A stretch of 64,000 bases of DNA, from contig NZ_CP033922.1 in the NCBI RefSeq assembly GCF_003815715.1, positions 1,952,001-2,016,000 of the forward strand, in the 5' to 3' direction. The stretch comes from Chryseobacterium sp. G0162 (lineage in GTDB: Bacteria > Bacteroidota > Bacteroidia > Flavobacteriales > Weeksellaceae). The translations under genes were made by a program, and so were the position numbers. Below the pieces are notes generated by a model. The model was given only the letters and a program-made list of their open reading frames with translations. It had not been told where the DNA came from and did no database searches. Positions 43,762-52,666 of this stretch are shown piece by piece (position 1 is the stretch's first letter; each line of letters opens with the position of its first letter).

Positions 43762-44517
43762 ATGAAAACCATCGAAGAAGTCTTGAAAAGACTAGATGAA
43801 ATCATCATCTGGTGCAAAGAAAACAAAAGTCCGGCTGGATATTTCGCCTGTACTTATCGCATTATGACGGCCCATGTTTTAAAAGGAATTCAACAAAAGA
43901 AATTTGAAGATAATCCCCGAATGACAACGCTGGATATTGCTTTTGCACAACGCTATCTTGAAGCATGGGAAAACTACAGTAATGGTAAAAAGTGTACTAA
44001 TGCCTGGTATATTGCCTTTGAAGCCACCAAAAATAAAGATCTTCTGATTTTACAGCATATTTTTCTGGGGATGAATGCACATATTAATCTGGATCTGGGG
44101 ATTTCTGCAGCGACTATTATGCCCTACCGGAAGATTAACCCACTAAAAAAGGATTTTGAAAATATCAATACTGTTATTGCTTCTATTAATCAGAAAGTTC
44201 AGGATTCCCTGAACAAAATATGTTATCCCGTCAACCTCATCGATAAGCTGTCTAACGGAAAAGATAACGCTGTACTAGATTTTGCGATATCCAGAGCCAG
44301 AGATACTTCATGGGCAACAGCAGTGATTGCATCCAATACCCCTAATTTTTTAAGAGAACAGGTTATTAATATCGTAGATTATGCAGCTGCAAAGGTAGCT
44401 ACACAAATTTTGAATCCAAAAATTCTTACACCTCCCTTACTTAAAGAACTGAAGAAATGTGAAAGTTCTGATATTGTGAAGAATATTGAAATACTGGAAT
44501 CAACAAAAACAATTTAA
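43762..44517 (+). CDS. DUF5995 family protein
   Basis: The 251-residue cytoplasmic-looking protein is helical. Its centre has LQHIFLGMNAHINLDLGIS (about 96-114), the hallmark of the DUF5995 family, with a HxxxxxNxHxxxD pattern that could bind a metal. The N-terminal part has SPAGYFACTYRIMTAHVL and PRMTTLDIAFAQRYL. No signal peptide. Family function is unknown. It stands alone, and a terminator for the opposite strand lies just after it. Confidence 0.82.
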   Translation: MKTIEEVLKRLDEIIIWCKENKSPAGYFACTYRIMTAHVLKGIQQKKFEDNPRMTTLDIAFAQRYLEAWENYSNGKKCTNAWYIAFEATKNKDLLILQHIFLGMNAHINLDLGISAATIMPYRKINPLKKDFENINTVIASINQKVQDSLNKICYPVNLIDKLSNGKDNAVLDFAISRARDTSWATAVIASNTPNFLREQVINIVDYAAAKVATQILNPKILTPPLLKELKKCESSDIVKNIEILESTKTI

Positions 44518-44526
44518 GCTAAAACA

Positions 44527-44560
44527 AAAAGGCCGGGATCTTCCTCACGGATCCCGGCCA
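44527..44560 (-). terminator. Terminator of the czcCBA-type operon
   Basis: GGCCGGGATC and GATCCCGGCC form a perfect 10-bp stem, the most GC-rich in the window. The A-rich flank at 44521-44530 gives a U tract on the minus transcript. It lies 24 nt after the stop of the RND gene. Confidence 0.9.
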
Positions 44561-44583
44561 AATAATGAACAAATAAAAAGAAA

Positions 44584-47500
44584 CTATAAGGTCTCTTTAT
44601 GCTTTTTATGATAGGCATAATAGAACACAATCGGTAATATGGTAAATGAGAGCAGCATACAGATAATTAATCCACCTACAATCATAATAGCCAAAGGTTT
44701 TTGAATTTCAGAGCCCATTCCATTGGACATTGCTGCCGGAAGAAGTCCCATAGATCCCATCAGCGCAATCATCACCACCGGACGGATCCTGCTTTTAACT
44801 CCTTCAGCAATGGATTCTCTGAGTGACATTCTGTTCTGAAGATTTTCTTTCATCACTCCAATCAGAACAATCCCATCAATAGTAGCTACTCCAAAAAGGA
44901 TGATGAATCCGATTCCTGCAGAGATTCCAAAGATGGTTCCTGTAAACCACAGGGATAGAAACCCTCCAATGAATGCAAATGCTAATGTAATAGAAGAGAT
45001 CAATGTATCTTTTACATTCCCAAAGTTGAAATACAGCAACATCAAAATAAGTACAAGTGAAATAGGAACTACCATCGCTAATTGCTTCGCCGCTCTTTCT
45101 TTACTTTCGAACTCGCCGGCCCATGTCATCTTATGACTTTTCGGAAGTTTGACTTCTTTCTCTACTTTTTCTTTAGCTTCTTTAATGGTACTTCCCAGAT
45201 CTCGTCCTTCAATATTAAATCCTACACCAATATATCTGCTGTTCCCTTCTCTGTAAATAAATGAAGGTCCGGTATGATAATCAATGGTTGCTATTTCTTT
45301 CAATGGAACTTTTTTATTATCCTGTGTCGGGATCAGAATATTCCCCATTTTTTCCGGCGTATCACGATATTCTTTTTCGAATCTGAGCATCACATCAAAC
45401 ATTCTTTCTTCTTCATAGAACTTAGTAGCCGCCTGTCCGCCAATAGTCATTTCAATTACCGCCTGGGCATCTGCTGTAGACACTCCGTATTTTGCCATTT
45501 TTGAATCGTGAAGCTGTATCCTCAATTCAGGAAGTCCAATATTTTTAAATACATTCACATCTGAAATTCCCGGAACCGTTCTGATAGAATTGGCTACCTG
45601 ATTGGCATAATTTTCAAGTTGAAACAAATCATTCCCGAATATTTTAATCACCAGCGGTGCTTTTACCCCTGCTACATATTCCTCCACATTATCCTGAATC
45701 GGCTGGCTAAATCCAAAGTTTATTCCCGGATATTTTTCAAGGGAAACTCTCATCTCTTCAAGAAGTTCATCCTTGGATATTTTTTTCTTCCATTCGTTTT
45801 CCGGTTTCAGCTGGATATTAAATTCGATATTAAAGAATCCTGTAGGGTCTGTCCCGTCATTAGGGCGGCCGGTTTGAGTCATTACGAATTTCACTTCATC
45901 ATATTTCATCAAAATCTCCTTCATCTCTTTAGTCAAACGAACAGATTCATCCAGGTTGACACTATTGGGAAGTGTAGCACGTACATAAATAGCTCCTTCA
46001 TTCAGTTTAGGTAAGAATTCCGAACCGTAGTTTGAAAATCTCCACCCGCAAATGGCAAGTAAAGCGATAAAACCGACAACAAATCCCTTTTTATGACGAA
46101 TACTGAATTCATAGATTCTGTAAATGTTTACTCTAAAGAATCTTGAGATGAAGTTTTCTTTTTCCTCAATATTTTTAGTTAATAAAAGCTTACACATTGC
46201 CGGAACGTATGTCAAACTTAAAATCAAAGATCCTAATAAGGCATATCCCAATGTAAATGCTAAAGGAGAAAACATTTTCCCTTCCACTTTCTGGAAAGAG
46301 AAGATGGGCATCAAGGCTACAATCAGGATTAGTAAGGCAAAGAAAATATAGCTTGCCACACTTCCTGCACTTTTCTTAATAATTCCCAATTTGGAAATTT
46401 TATTAAATCTCTTTAATCCGATCTTCTTGGCCTTCAGCTCGAGGGCAACAAATACATGTTCAACGATGACGAGCGTTCCTTCCAGTAATAGTCCAAAGTC
46501 CAGGGCTCCCATAGAAATAAGGTTAGCTGGAAGTCCTTGAATTTTCAGCATAATAATGGCAAAAAGAAAAGCCAGCGGAATTACTGATGCTACAATAAAT
46601 GTTGTTCGCCAGTTATACAGGAAAATGAATACAATAATGGAAACCAGAATAACTCCTTCAATCAGGTTTTTGGAAACCGTATGAACCGTTGTATTTACTA
46701 ATTCTGTACGGTCAATGATTGGTACGATCTGAACATCACCAGGTAATTCTCCACCATTTAACTGTTCTATTCTGTCTTTAAGTCTTGCGATCACCTCACT
46801 TGGGTTTTCTCCACGAAGCATGATGACAATGCCTTCCACTACATCATTTTCCTTATTGTATCCTACTTGCCCTAATCTCGGTTTTGCCGACACTTTAACT
46901 TCAGCAACATGCTTTACCAAAATAGGAGTGGAACCTTTTACTTCAATCTGAATATTTTCAATGTCATCCTTCTTCTCTAAAAGACCGATCCCCCTTACCA
47001 CATAAGCCTGATCTCCTTTGGCCACAACATCACCTCCTACATTAATATTACTCTTCGAAACTGCTTCATACACATCCAGGGGGGAAAGGTCGTAATTGTG
47101 TAATTCCGTAGGATTAATTTTTATTTCATATGTTTTTTCTTCGCCACCAAAGCTTACCACATCAGCAACTCCGGGAACAGCCAGTAATTCTCTTTCTACC
47201 ACCCAATCCTGAATAGCCGTGACTTCTTTAATCGGCAATTTACTTTTAATGATATAGCGGTAAATTTCACCAGTTGCTCCGGATGGAGGCTCAATGCTAT
47301 ATTCTGCACCGGCAGGAAGATTTACATTCCCCAGTTTATTAGATGCATACTGCTGCGCATAAAAGTCATTGACATGGTCATCAAAAATCACTGTTACCAC
47401 TGATAATCCGAACAGGGAAATAGATCTCACCGAAGTTTTATTCGGAATAGCATTCATTTCCTTGGAAATGGGCAATGTGACAAACTTTTCTATTTCTTCA

Positions 47501-47682
47501 GCACTTCTTCCCGGCCATTGGGTGATTACTCTTACCCTGGTATTGGTAACATCCGGGAAGGCTTCAATCGGAGTGTGTATATAAGAATAGATTCCTCCAA
47601 GCAACAACATGAAAGTTCCTAAAAGAACAATCAAAGAGTTTTTCAAAGAGAAGGAAACTATATTCTGTACAAATTTTCGCAT
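44584..47682 (-). CDS. czcA: Heavy-metal efflux RND transporter, CzcA/CusA family
   Basis: The 1032-residue inner-membrane pump has the RND layout: a helix at about 15-35, a large periplasmic loop, six helices, a second large loop, then the last five helices. The HME-type motif in the fourth helix is DFGLLLEGTLVIVE. D395 and E408 match the proton-relay acids of CzcA, but the middle Asp is Glu (E401). Its start overlaps the czcB stop (TAATG). Together with the fusion protein and outer-membrane factor it should expel divalent or monovalent metal ions. Which metal cannot be told from sequence. Confidence 0.93.
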   Translation of the reverse strand: MRKFVQNIVSFSLKNSLIVLLGTFMLLLGGIYSYIHTPIEAFPDVTNTRVRVITQWPGRSAEEIEKFVTLPISKEMNAIPNKTSVRSISLFGLSVVTVIFDDHVNDFYAQQYASNKLGNVNLPAGAEYSIEPPSGATGEIYRYIIKSKLPIKEVTAIQDWVVERELLAVPGVADVVSFGGEEKTYEIKINPTELHNYDLSPLDVYEAVSKSNINVGGDVVAKGDQAYVVRGIGLLEKKDDIENIQIEVKGSTPILVKHVAEVKVSAKPRLGQVGYNKENDVVEGIVIMLRGENPSEVIARLKDRIEQLNGGELPGDVQIVPIIDRTELVNTTVHTVSKNLIEGVILVSIIVFIFLYNWRTTFIVASVIPLAFLFAIIMLKIQGLPANLISMGALDFGLLLEGTLVIVEHVFVALELKAKKIGLKRFNKISKLGIIKKSAGSVASYIFFALLILIVALMPIFSFQKVEGKMFSPLAFTLGYALLGSLILSLTYVPAMCKLLLTKNIEEKENFISRFFRVNIYRIYEFSIRHKKGFVVGFIALLAICGWRFSNYGSEFLPKLNEGAIYVRATLPNSVNLDESVRLTKEMKEILMKYDEVKFVMTQTGRPNDGTDPTGFFNIEFNIQLKPENEWKKKISKDELLEEMRVSLEKYPGINFGFSQPIQDNVEEYVAGVKAPLVIKIFGNDLFQLENYANQVANSIRTVPGISDVNVFKNIGLPELRIQLHDSKMAKYGVSTADAQAVIEMTIGGQAATKFYEEERMFDVMLRFEKEYRDTPEKMGNILIPTQDNKKVPLKEIATIDYHTGPSFIYREGNSRYIGVGFNIEGRDLGSTIKEAKEKVEKEVKLPKSHKMTWAGEFESKERAAKQLAMVVPISLVLILMLLYFNFGNVKDTLISSITLAFAFIGGFLSLWFTGTIFGISAGIGFIILFGVATIDGIVLIGVMKENLQNRMSLRESIAEGVKSRIRPVVMIALMGSMGLLPAAMSNGMGSEIQKPLAIMIVGGLIICMLLSFTILPIVFYYAYHKKHKETL

Positions 47683-48797
47683 TACTTCTTAGAATTATTT
47701 AATTGGTTTTTCAGGTTCTCATAAATTAACAATCCATTGGAAGCGATTACATTTTCTCCCTGTTTCAGATTTCCTTCTACATAGATATATTGACTGTTTG
47801 AGGCAATCTCCGTAACAGGTCTTATTTCCAACTCACAGTCTTTTTTATATACTACTACATAGCTTTGATTATTATCGAAGATCAAAGCCTTCGCAGGAAT
47901 AGCCAAAGCACTTTTATTTTGGGAATTAATCGGCAATACAACATCTGCAGACATTCCCGGTCTTAGTTTCATCCCGTTATTATCCATAATGATCTTCGCT
48001 TTCAGTACTCTTTCATTTTCATTAAAAACCTGAGAGATATTATTGATCTTTCCTGAAAAACTATCATCCGGATACGCTAAAGTCTTCACTACTACCGGCT
48101 GATCTACATAAACATGTCTCATATTGGTAGCATACACATTCGCCATGACCCAGACCTTATCCAGATTGGAAATGGTAAAAAGCTGGTCACCACCGGCAGT
48201 TACAGGCATCCCTTTAGAAATATTCTTGTTGATAACATAACCATCCGCAGGAGCTTTGATCTGAAGATTGCTTCCTCCCGCAGAATACAATTGCATATTC
48301 TTTTGGGTTTTAGAAATATTGGACTGCAAAATTGTTACCTCTGCTCTTGCTTCCTGAAGATCTTTCTGAGAGGCAATATCATCTTTATACATTGCTTCTA
48401 CAGAAGACAGTTTTCTCTTAGCTACAGCAAGCTGAGCCTGCAATGTTTGAGTGTCATCCTGCATTTCATTAACAGCCGTACTTTTTACAGTCGCCAGAAT
48501 CTGTCCTTTTTTCACATAATCTCCAAGAGAAAAATACGTATCGGTAACTACTCCGTCCACAAGGCTTACAAAGGGAACTGTTTTATCAGAATTGCTCTCC
48601 ACTTCTCCGGTAAGGGTAATGCTTTCTTCAATAGGAAGCATTTCTGCCTTAGCCAGTTTAATATCTTTTTTAAGTTCTTTGCTGATACAATATCCTTTTT
48701 CAACTTCGTTGCCCTGCTTCTGATCTTTACACCCCGTAAGTGTTACCATAGCGGACAGATAAATTACTGCGATATATTTAGTAGTGTTCATTTTCAT
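47682..48797 (-). CDS. czcB: Efflux RND periplasmic adaptor, lipid-anchored, CzcB/CusB type
   Basis: The protein of about 371 residues starts MKMNTTKYIAVIYLSAMVTLTGC with lipobox LTGC. An in-frame ATG at 48839 would put 14 residues before this signal. It has the membrane-fusion layout: a biotinyl-lipoyl-like half motif (GDYVKKGQILATVKST), a long coiled coil around LQAQLAVAKRKLSSVEAMYKDD, the second half motif (IKAPADGYVINKNISKGMP), and beta-barrel domains. It links czcA to the outer-membrane channel. It overlaps czcA by one base. Confidence 0.92.
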   Translation of the reverse strand: MKMNTTKYIAVIYLSAMVTLTGCKDQKQGNEVEKGYCISKELKKDIKLAKAEMLPIEESITLTGEVESNSDKTVPFVSLVDGVVTDTYFSLGDYVKKGQILATVKSTAVNEMQDDTQTLQAQLAVAKRKLSSVEAMYKDDIASQKDLQEARAEVTILQSNISKTQKNMQLYSAGGSNLQIKAPADGYVINKNISKGMPVTAGGDQLFTISNLDKVWVMANVYATNMRHVYVDQPVVVKTLAYPDDSFSGKINNISQVFNENERVLKAKIIMDNNGMKLRPGMSADVVLPINSQNKSALAIPAKALIFDNNQSYVVVYKKDCELEIRPVTEIASNSQYIYVEGNLKQGENVIASNGLLIYENLKNQLNNSKK

Positions 48798-48839
48798 AAG
48801 TAGATGTTCATATATTTTAAGGCCATGCTGAATGGTCAT

Positions 48840-50114
48840 TTATAAATCCTGTCCTACAACGTATTGCAGGTTTTCAAAGTATTGATTAAGTTCTTTTTTA
48901 GTATCCAGAATGATCATTTTATTACCGATATAAGTATCCAGAAAATCCATATACTCCAACATACTGATATTCCTTAGTCTGAAGTTCTTTTCATGGCTCA
49001 CCAATAAGCCATCCAGGGTGGACTCGTAAGTATCATCAATTTCCTCTGAGACCTGTTGGGTACGGATATAGTTTCTGAAAACGGAAACAATTTCATTCTC
49101 AGATTTTAGCTGATTTTTACGGGTTTCATTTTTGCTTTTCTCAATTTCAAGCCTGGCTTCCTGAATATTTCCTTTATTTCTGTCGAAGATGGGAAGGTCA
49201 ACCGAAACTCCTAATCCAATAAAATCTTTCATAATGTTACCTCCGCGGTCATAGCCTATTGAAACAGCTACATCAGGAGTTTTCATCGCATTTTGAATTT
49301 CAAGATTCTTGGCAGCATGTTTCTCTTTATTTTTAGCGATCAGGATATCCGGACGGTTTTCTTTTGCTTTTTCCATCCATTGTGTCAGTTCGATTTCTGA
49401 AAGCTGTTTTTCCGGCATTGCAAATGAATCTGAAATAACGAGATACGAGTGAGATGGAATCATCAGCAAAGCCTTTAGTTCAGCCTGTTGATCTTCTATT
49501 TCCTGCTTCAATGAAACCAGCTTTTTCTTGAATTCAATTTCCTGAGCCTTCAAACGGATATATTCAGCCTTACTGATATTTCCCAAGGTCAATTGATTGT
49601 TATAGGATCTTGTTAATTTTTCGATAGAAGCAATTTGCCCTTGATAAATCTTCTGCTGTTCCTGATTGTATTGAATTTCAGTAATCGAGTTCCTTAAAGT
49701 CTTTTTGAGCTCACGCAATACTTCCTGTAATTCATATTTTTCACCTTCTACTTCTATTTTTTGCAGTTCGATATTTTTCCGTCTTTTCCCTGCGGTCTGG
49801 ATCACCTGCTCTATTTCAGCAGAAATCTGAGTGTTCTTCCCCCAGTTTCCGATCAGGGCAGGCTGTTCTTCAATATCATAGGTTCTCCAAAGGTTTACTT
49901 CACTGATACTTAATTTAGGATTGGGCCAGTATTTGGCCTGAAGAGCTCTGGCCTCAGCCTGAGAAATCTCTAATTTCTGAGCAATAAGATCTAGGTTATT
50001 GGTCAGAAAAATGGTTTCAGCTTCATTTCTGCTGATCTTCAGGGTATCTGAAATCTGTGCTGAAAAGAAACTGAAACAATGAATATAAAATAGTGTAAAA
50101 AAAATCTTCTTCAA
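48840..50114 (-). CDS. czcC: Outer-membrane efflux protein, TolC/CzcC family
   Basis: The 424-residue protein has a signal peptide (about 1-19) and two OEP repeats of long helices, with LSISEVNLWRTYDIEEQPALIGN early and GVSVDLPIFDRNKGNIQEA in the second repeat, typical of CzcC-like trimeric channels. It is the first gene of the efflux operon. Upstream stands a -7 element and a phased repeat array that look like a response-regulator-controlled promoter. Confidence 0.92.
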   Translation of the reverse strand: MKKIFFTLFYIHCFSFFSAQISDTLKISRNEAETIFLTNNLDLIAQKLEISQAEARALQAKYWPNPKLSISEVNLWRTYDIEEQPALIGNWGKNTQISAEIEQVIQTAGKRRKNIELQKIEVEGEKYELQEVLRELKKTLRNSITEIQYNQEQQKIYQGQIASIEKLTRSYNNQLTLGNISKAEYIRLKAQEIEFKKKLVSLKQEIEDQQAELKALLMIPSHSYLVISDSFAMPEKQLSEIELTQWMEKAKENRPDILIAKNKEKHAAKNLEIQNAMKTPDVAVSIGYDRGGNIMKDFIGLGVSVDLPIFDRNKGNIQEARLEIEKSKNETRKNQLKSENEIVSVFRNYIRTQQVSEEIDDTYESTLDGLLVSHEKNFRLRNISMLEYMDFLDTYIGNKMIILDTKKELNQYFENLQYVVGQDL

Positions 50115-50134
50115 GGTCTCTTATTTTAAGACCA

Positions 50135-50213
50135 CAAAGCTATTCTCCTAATATTAGAGCTAATTTCGAATGAAATTAAAATTCAATTAGACCAACATTA
50201 GAGTTTGATTAGA
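50135..50213 (-). promoter_or_regulatory. czcC promoter with phased ATTAGA array
   Basis: On the minus strand the -7 element is TAGCTTTG (50135-50142), with no TTG at -33. Upstream, ATTAGA occurs at 50153, 50186, 50197 and 50208, with ATTAAA at 50175 and a degenerate TTTCGA at 50164. All are in one 11-bp register. Direct repeats on one face of the helix, replacing a -33 box, are what an OmpR-type activator site looks like. The czc response regulator is coded 1.7 kb upstream. Confidence 0.7.
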
Positions 50214-50457
50214 ACAGGTAGAGATCCGTTTTAAAACACTCACAGACCATATAGATTAAGGAGATTTTTAAACACGAATTACATGAATGCATTCACAAAT
50301 AACACGATTTATATTCCCCTAAAAATGCATCCATAACCCTCTGTGAAAATTCGTGGAATCTATAGGAAATTTACATCAAGAGAAACGGACTTTATTAGGT
50401 TTACATCTAAATAAGGATTCGATTGGCTTTAGCCAAAACCTAAAAAATTTTGCAATT
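50214..50457. other. Remainder of the gap between kinase and czcC genes
   Basis: About 240 bp between the array and the kinase stop codon. It is AT-rich with a few short A/T inverted repeats and no clear gene or terminator for the kinase transcript. Confidence 0.4.
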
Positions 50458-51819
50458 TTAGAAATTAGCTGGAAATACAAGCAGGACATCTGTACCCACA
50501 TCTATTGTAGAATCAATTTTCATAATAATATGATGGTGATCAAAAATGCTTTTTGATAATGATAATCCAATACCACTCCCCTTAATTGAATCCACATTCT
50601 TCCCTCTGTAAAACGTTTCTGTAATCTTTAGAAGGTCATTTGCAGGAATCCCTTTTCCTTGATCCTTCACTTCAATATTCAATTGATTATTCTTTTCCGA
50701 TAAGATAATTTCTACAGGATGCCCATAAGAATATTTGATTGCATTTTCTACAATATTATATAAAGCCAAATAGAGGAGAGTCTCATTCCCGGGAAATTCT
50801 AATAAAGCAGGTTTTGGAACCTGAAGTTGTATTTTAATATGGGAGTGATTTTCTTTTGCCTTAGGCTCCAGTTTTTCATAGATCTTCCAGATAAGCTCAT
50901 CTATTCTTACCTGTTTGTGGGAAGATTCAAGTTTTGTCATCCCGGACATCAATAAAAGGTTATTGAGAATATTTTCAATCTCATACACGTTATCCAAAGA
51001 TTCCTTCGCCACTTTTTTATATTCTTCGGGAGTACGGTCTTTTTGAGCAAATACTTCCAGGTTTCCGGAAATAGCTGCTAAAGGAGTTTTAAATTCGTGA
51101 GAAACGTAGTTGATAAAATTTTGTTGCAGCAGAACATTTTCAGAAATTCGTCCCAGCAATTTATTATAAGACTTGATCAGATCTTCAATCTCATCATTGG
51201 TATTGGTGGAAGTAATAGCAGTAGAGATATTATTATAATCCACCTTATTAATACGTTCTACTACATTAGAAATAGGCTTATATACCACCTTTGAAAGATA
51301 ACGGCTTAAAAAATAAATTGCCAAAAGCCCAATAATCAACACAGAAAGCATAATGATCGAAAGCCTCCAGATCTGTGATTGAAATGAATCATTGGGAGAC
51401 TTTACAAAAACTACAAAATCACCCTGATTATCAGGATAGAAAATCCCATAGTAGAACTGATTATCAGACATAAACTGAGTTCCCTTATTATTTCTGGCCG
51501 CTTGTAAGTGAGACGCTTTAATATTTTTATCATTCAGGTTTTGCCCAAATGTTACTTCATTATTCTGGTTATAAACGGCTACCTGATTATTCTGAATAAG
51601 ATGTTTATATTCCTGTTTAATCTGGGCGTGCCTGTCTTTGGGTAATTCGTCTTTTTCAAGATAATAAATAGCAGAAATCAGGGCAGTATTCCGAAGTTTT
51701 TCAAAATAAAAAATCTTCGTACTATCATAATAGGCAAAAAATATCACCGCAGATATGATGATAGAAACAATGCCGAACGAAAGGCTGGAAATAAGGGTAA
51801 ACCTGTTCCTGAGCGTCAT
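50458..51819 (-). CDS. Sensor histidine kinase of the czc two-component system
   Basis: The 453-residue protein has an N-terminal helix (about 8-30), a periplasmic sensor of about 120 residues, a second helix (about 151-172), a HAMP region, and a HisKA domain with the phospho-acceptor H241 in NYVSHEFKTPLAAISG. A HATPase domain follows with N box NIVENAIKYS, DQGKGIP and GSGIGLSLSK. All catalytic boxes are intact. It lies 1 nt after its response regulator gene and upstream of the efflux operon, so it most likely senses periplasmic metal. The ligand is inference. Confidence 0.93.
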   Translation of the reverse strand: MTLRNRFTLISSLSFGIVSIIISAVIFFAYYDSTKIFYFEKLRNTALISAIYYLEKDELPKDRHAQIKQEYKHLIQNNQVAVYNQNNEVTFGQNLNDKNIKASHLQAARNNKGTQFMSDNQFYYGIFYPDNQGDFVVFVKSPNDSFQSQIWRLSIIMLSVLIIGLLAIYFLSRYLSKVVYKPISNVVERINKVDYNNISTAITSTNTNDEIEDLIKSYNKLLGRISENVLLQQNFINYVSHEFKTPLAAISGNLEVFAQKDRTPEEYKKVAKESLDNVYEIENILNNLLLMSGMTKLESSHKQVRIDELIWKIYEKLEPKAKENHSHIKIQLQVPKPALLEFPGNETLLYLALYNIVENAIKYSYGHPVEIILSEKNNQLNIEVKDQGKGIPANDLLKITETFYRGKNVDSIKGSGIGLSLSKSIFDHHHIIMKIDSTIDVGTDVLLVFPANF

Positions 51820-51820
51820 A

Positions 51821-52495
51821 CTAATCTTTAATTAAATATCCTGTTCCTTTTACAGTATGAATAATTTTCTGTTCCGATTCGTCAATTTTGTTACGAACGT
51901 AGGAAATGTAAACATCTACCACATTGGTTGCACTGTCAAAATCGATGCCCCAGACGTTATGCAAAATCTGAGTTCTGCTCAACACCTTGTTTTTATTCTC
52001 CATAAGAAAAGTAAAAAGCTTGTATTCTGTAGGAGAAAATTCGATTTCCGTATTATTTTGGGTGACTTTATGAAGATCCGTATCAATTCTAATATTGCCA
52101 CAAGACAGATACTGGTCTTCTTTCTGATAGCTTAATTTATTCCTTCTTGTCAACGCTTTAATTCTGGAGATCAATTCTTCGAAATGAAATGGTTTGGATA
52201 AGTAATCATCCGCTCCCAGATCCAACATCTTAATTTTATCATCCGGACTATTTAATGCACTTAACACTAAAATCGGAGTATAATTTCCTTTAAACCTTAT
52301 GATCTGTGTAAGCTGCATTCCATCCAATCCCGGAAGCATAATATCCATTAATATAATATCAAAATCATAGGTATGAAGAATTTCCCTGGCCTTTTCACCA
52401 GAATCTGCAAGCGTCATCGTATAGCCGGCTTCAGAAAGTCCTTTCAACAGGAAGCTGCTAATTCTCTGATCGTCCTCTACCAATAAGATATTCAT
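51821..52495 (-). CDS. OmpR-family response regulator of the czc system
   Basis: The 224-residue protein has a receiver domain (acidic D8/D9, phospho-acceptor D51 in ILMDIMLPGLDG, K101-type lysine in DYLSKPFHF) and a winged-helix output domain with EFSPTEYKLFTFLMENKNKVLSR and RNKIDESEQKIIHTVKGTGYLI. I start at 52495 (MNILLVEDD). An open frame 23 codons longer has no receiver sequence. It should bind the phased repeats before czcC. Confidence 0.94.
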   Translation of the reverse strand: MNILLVEDDQRISSFLLKGLSEAGYTMTLADSGEKAREILHTYDFDIILMDIMLPGLDGMQLTQIIRFKGNYTPILVLSALNSPDDKIKMLDLGADDYLSKPFHFEELISRIKALTRRNKLSYQKEDQYLSCGNIRIDTDLHKVTQNNTEIEFSPTEYKLFTFLMENKNKVLSRTQILHNVWGIDFDSATNVVDVYISYVRNKIDESEQKIIHTVKGTGYLIKD

Positions 52496-52654
52496 AATGT
52501 CTCTGAAATTTCCCATAAATATAGGGATTATGATTGAAGAAAGGAAGCCAGAGGAAGGAAGCAAAGATTTTTTCAGAGATTAAAAGAATGCTTATGGTAA
52601 TGTAAAACGCCTTCCGAAATTTATTATTCAGTATTAACTTCCAGCCTTTTTTCC

Positions 52655-52662
52655 TAATTTTG
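52655..52662 (+). promoter_or_regulatory. -7 element 4 nt before the rmuC start
   Basis: TAATTTTG ends at 52662 and the ATG is at 52667. With normal spacing the transcript would begin at or within a few bases of the start codon. No -33 TTG lies at 17-23 nt. Confidence 0.45.
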
Positions 52663-52666
52663 AAGA

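Noticed and set aside
48114..48803. 229-codon frame antisense to the czcB-type adaptor
   Set aside because: The opposite strand is a complete, well-recognised adaptor gene. The antisense product is Ile/Phe/Cys/His-rich without a domain.
44584..50114. Efflux operon as exporter of the nearby GG-leader peptides
   Set aside because: The pump is a metal-type RND protein without a C39 peptidase domain, with its own metal-type two-component system. GG leaders need a C39 peptidase or similar.
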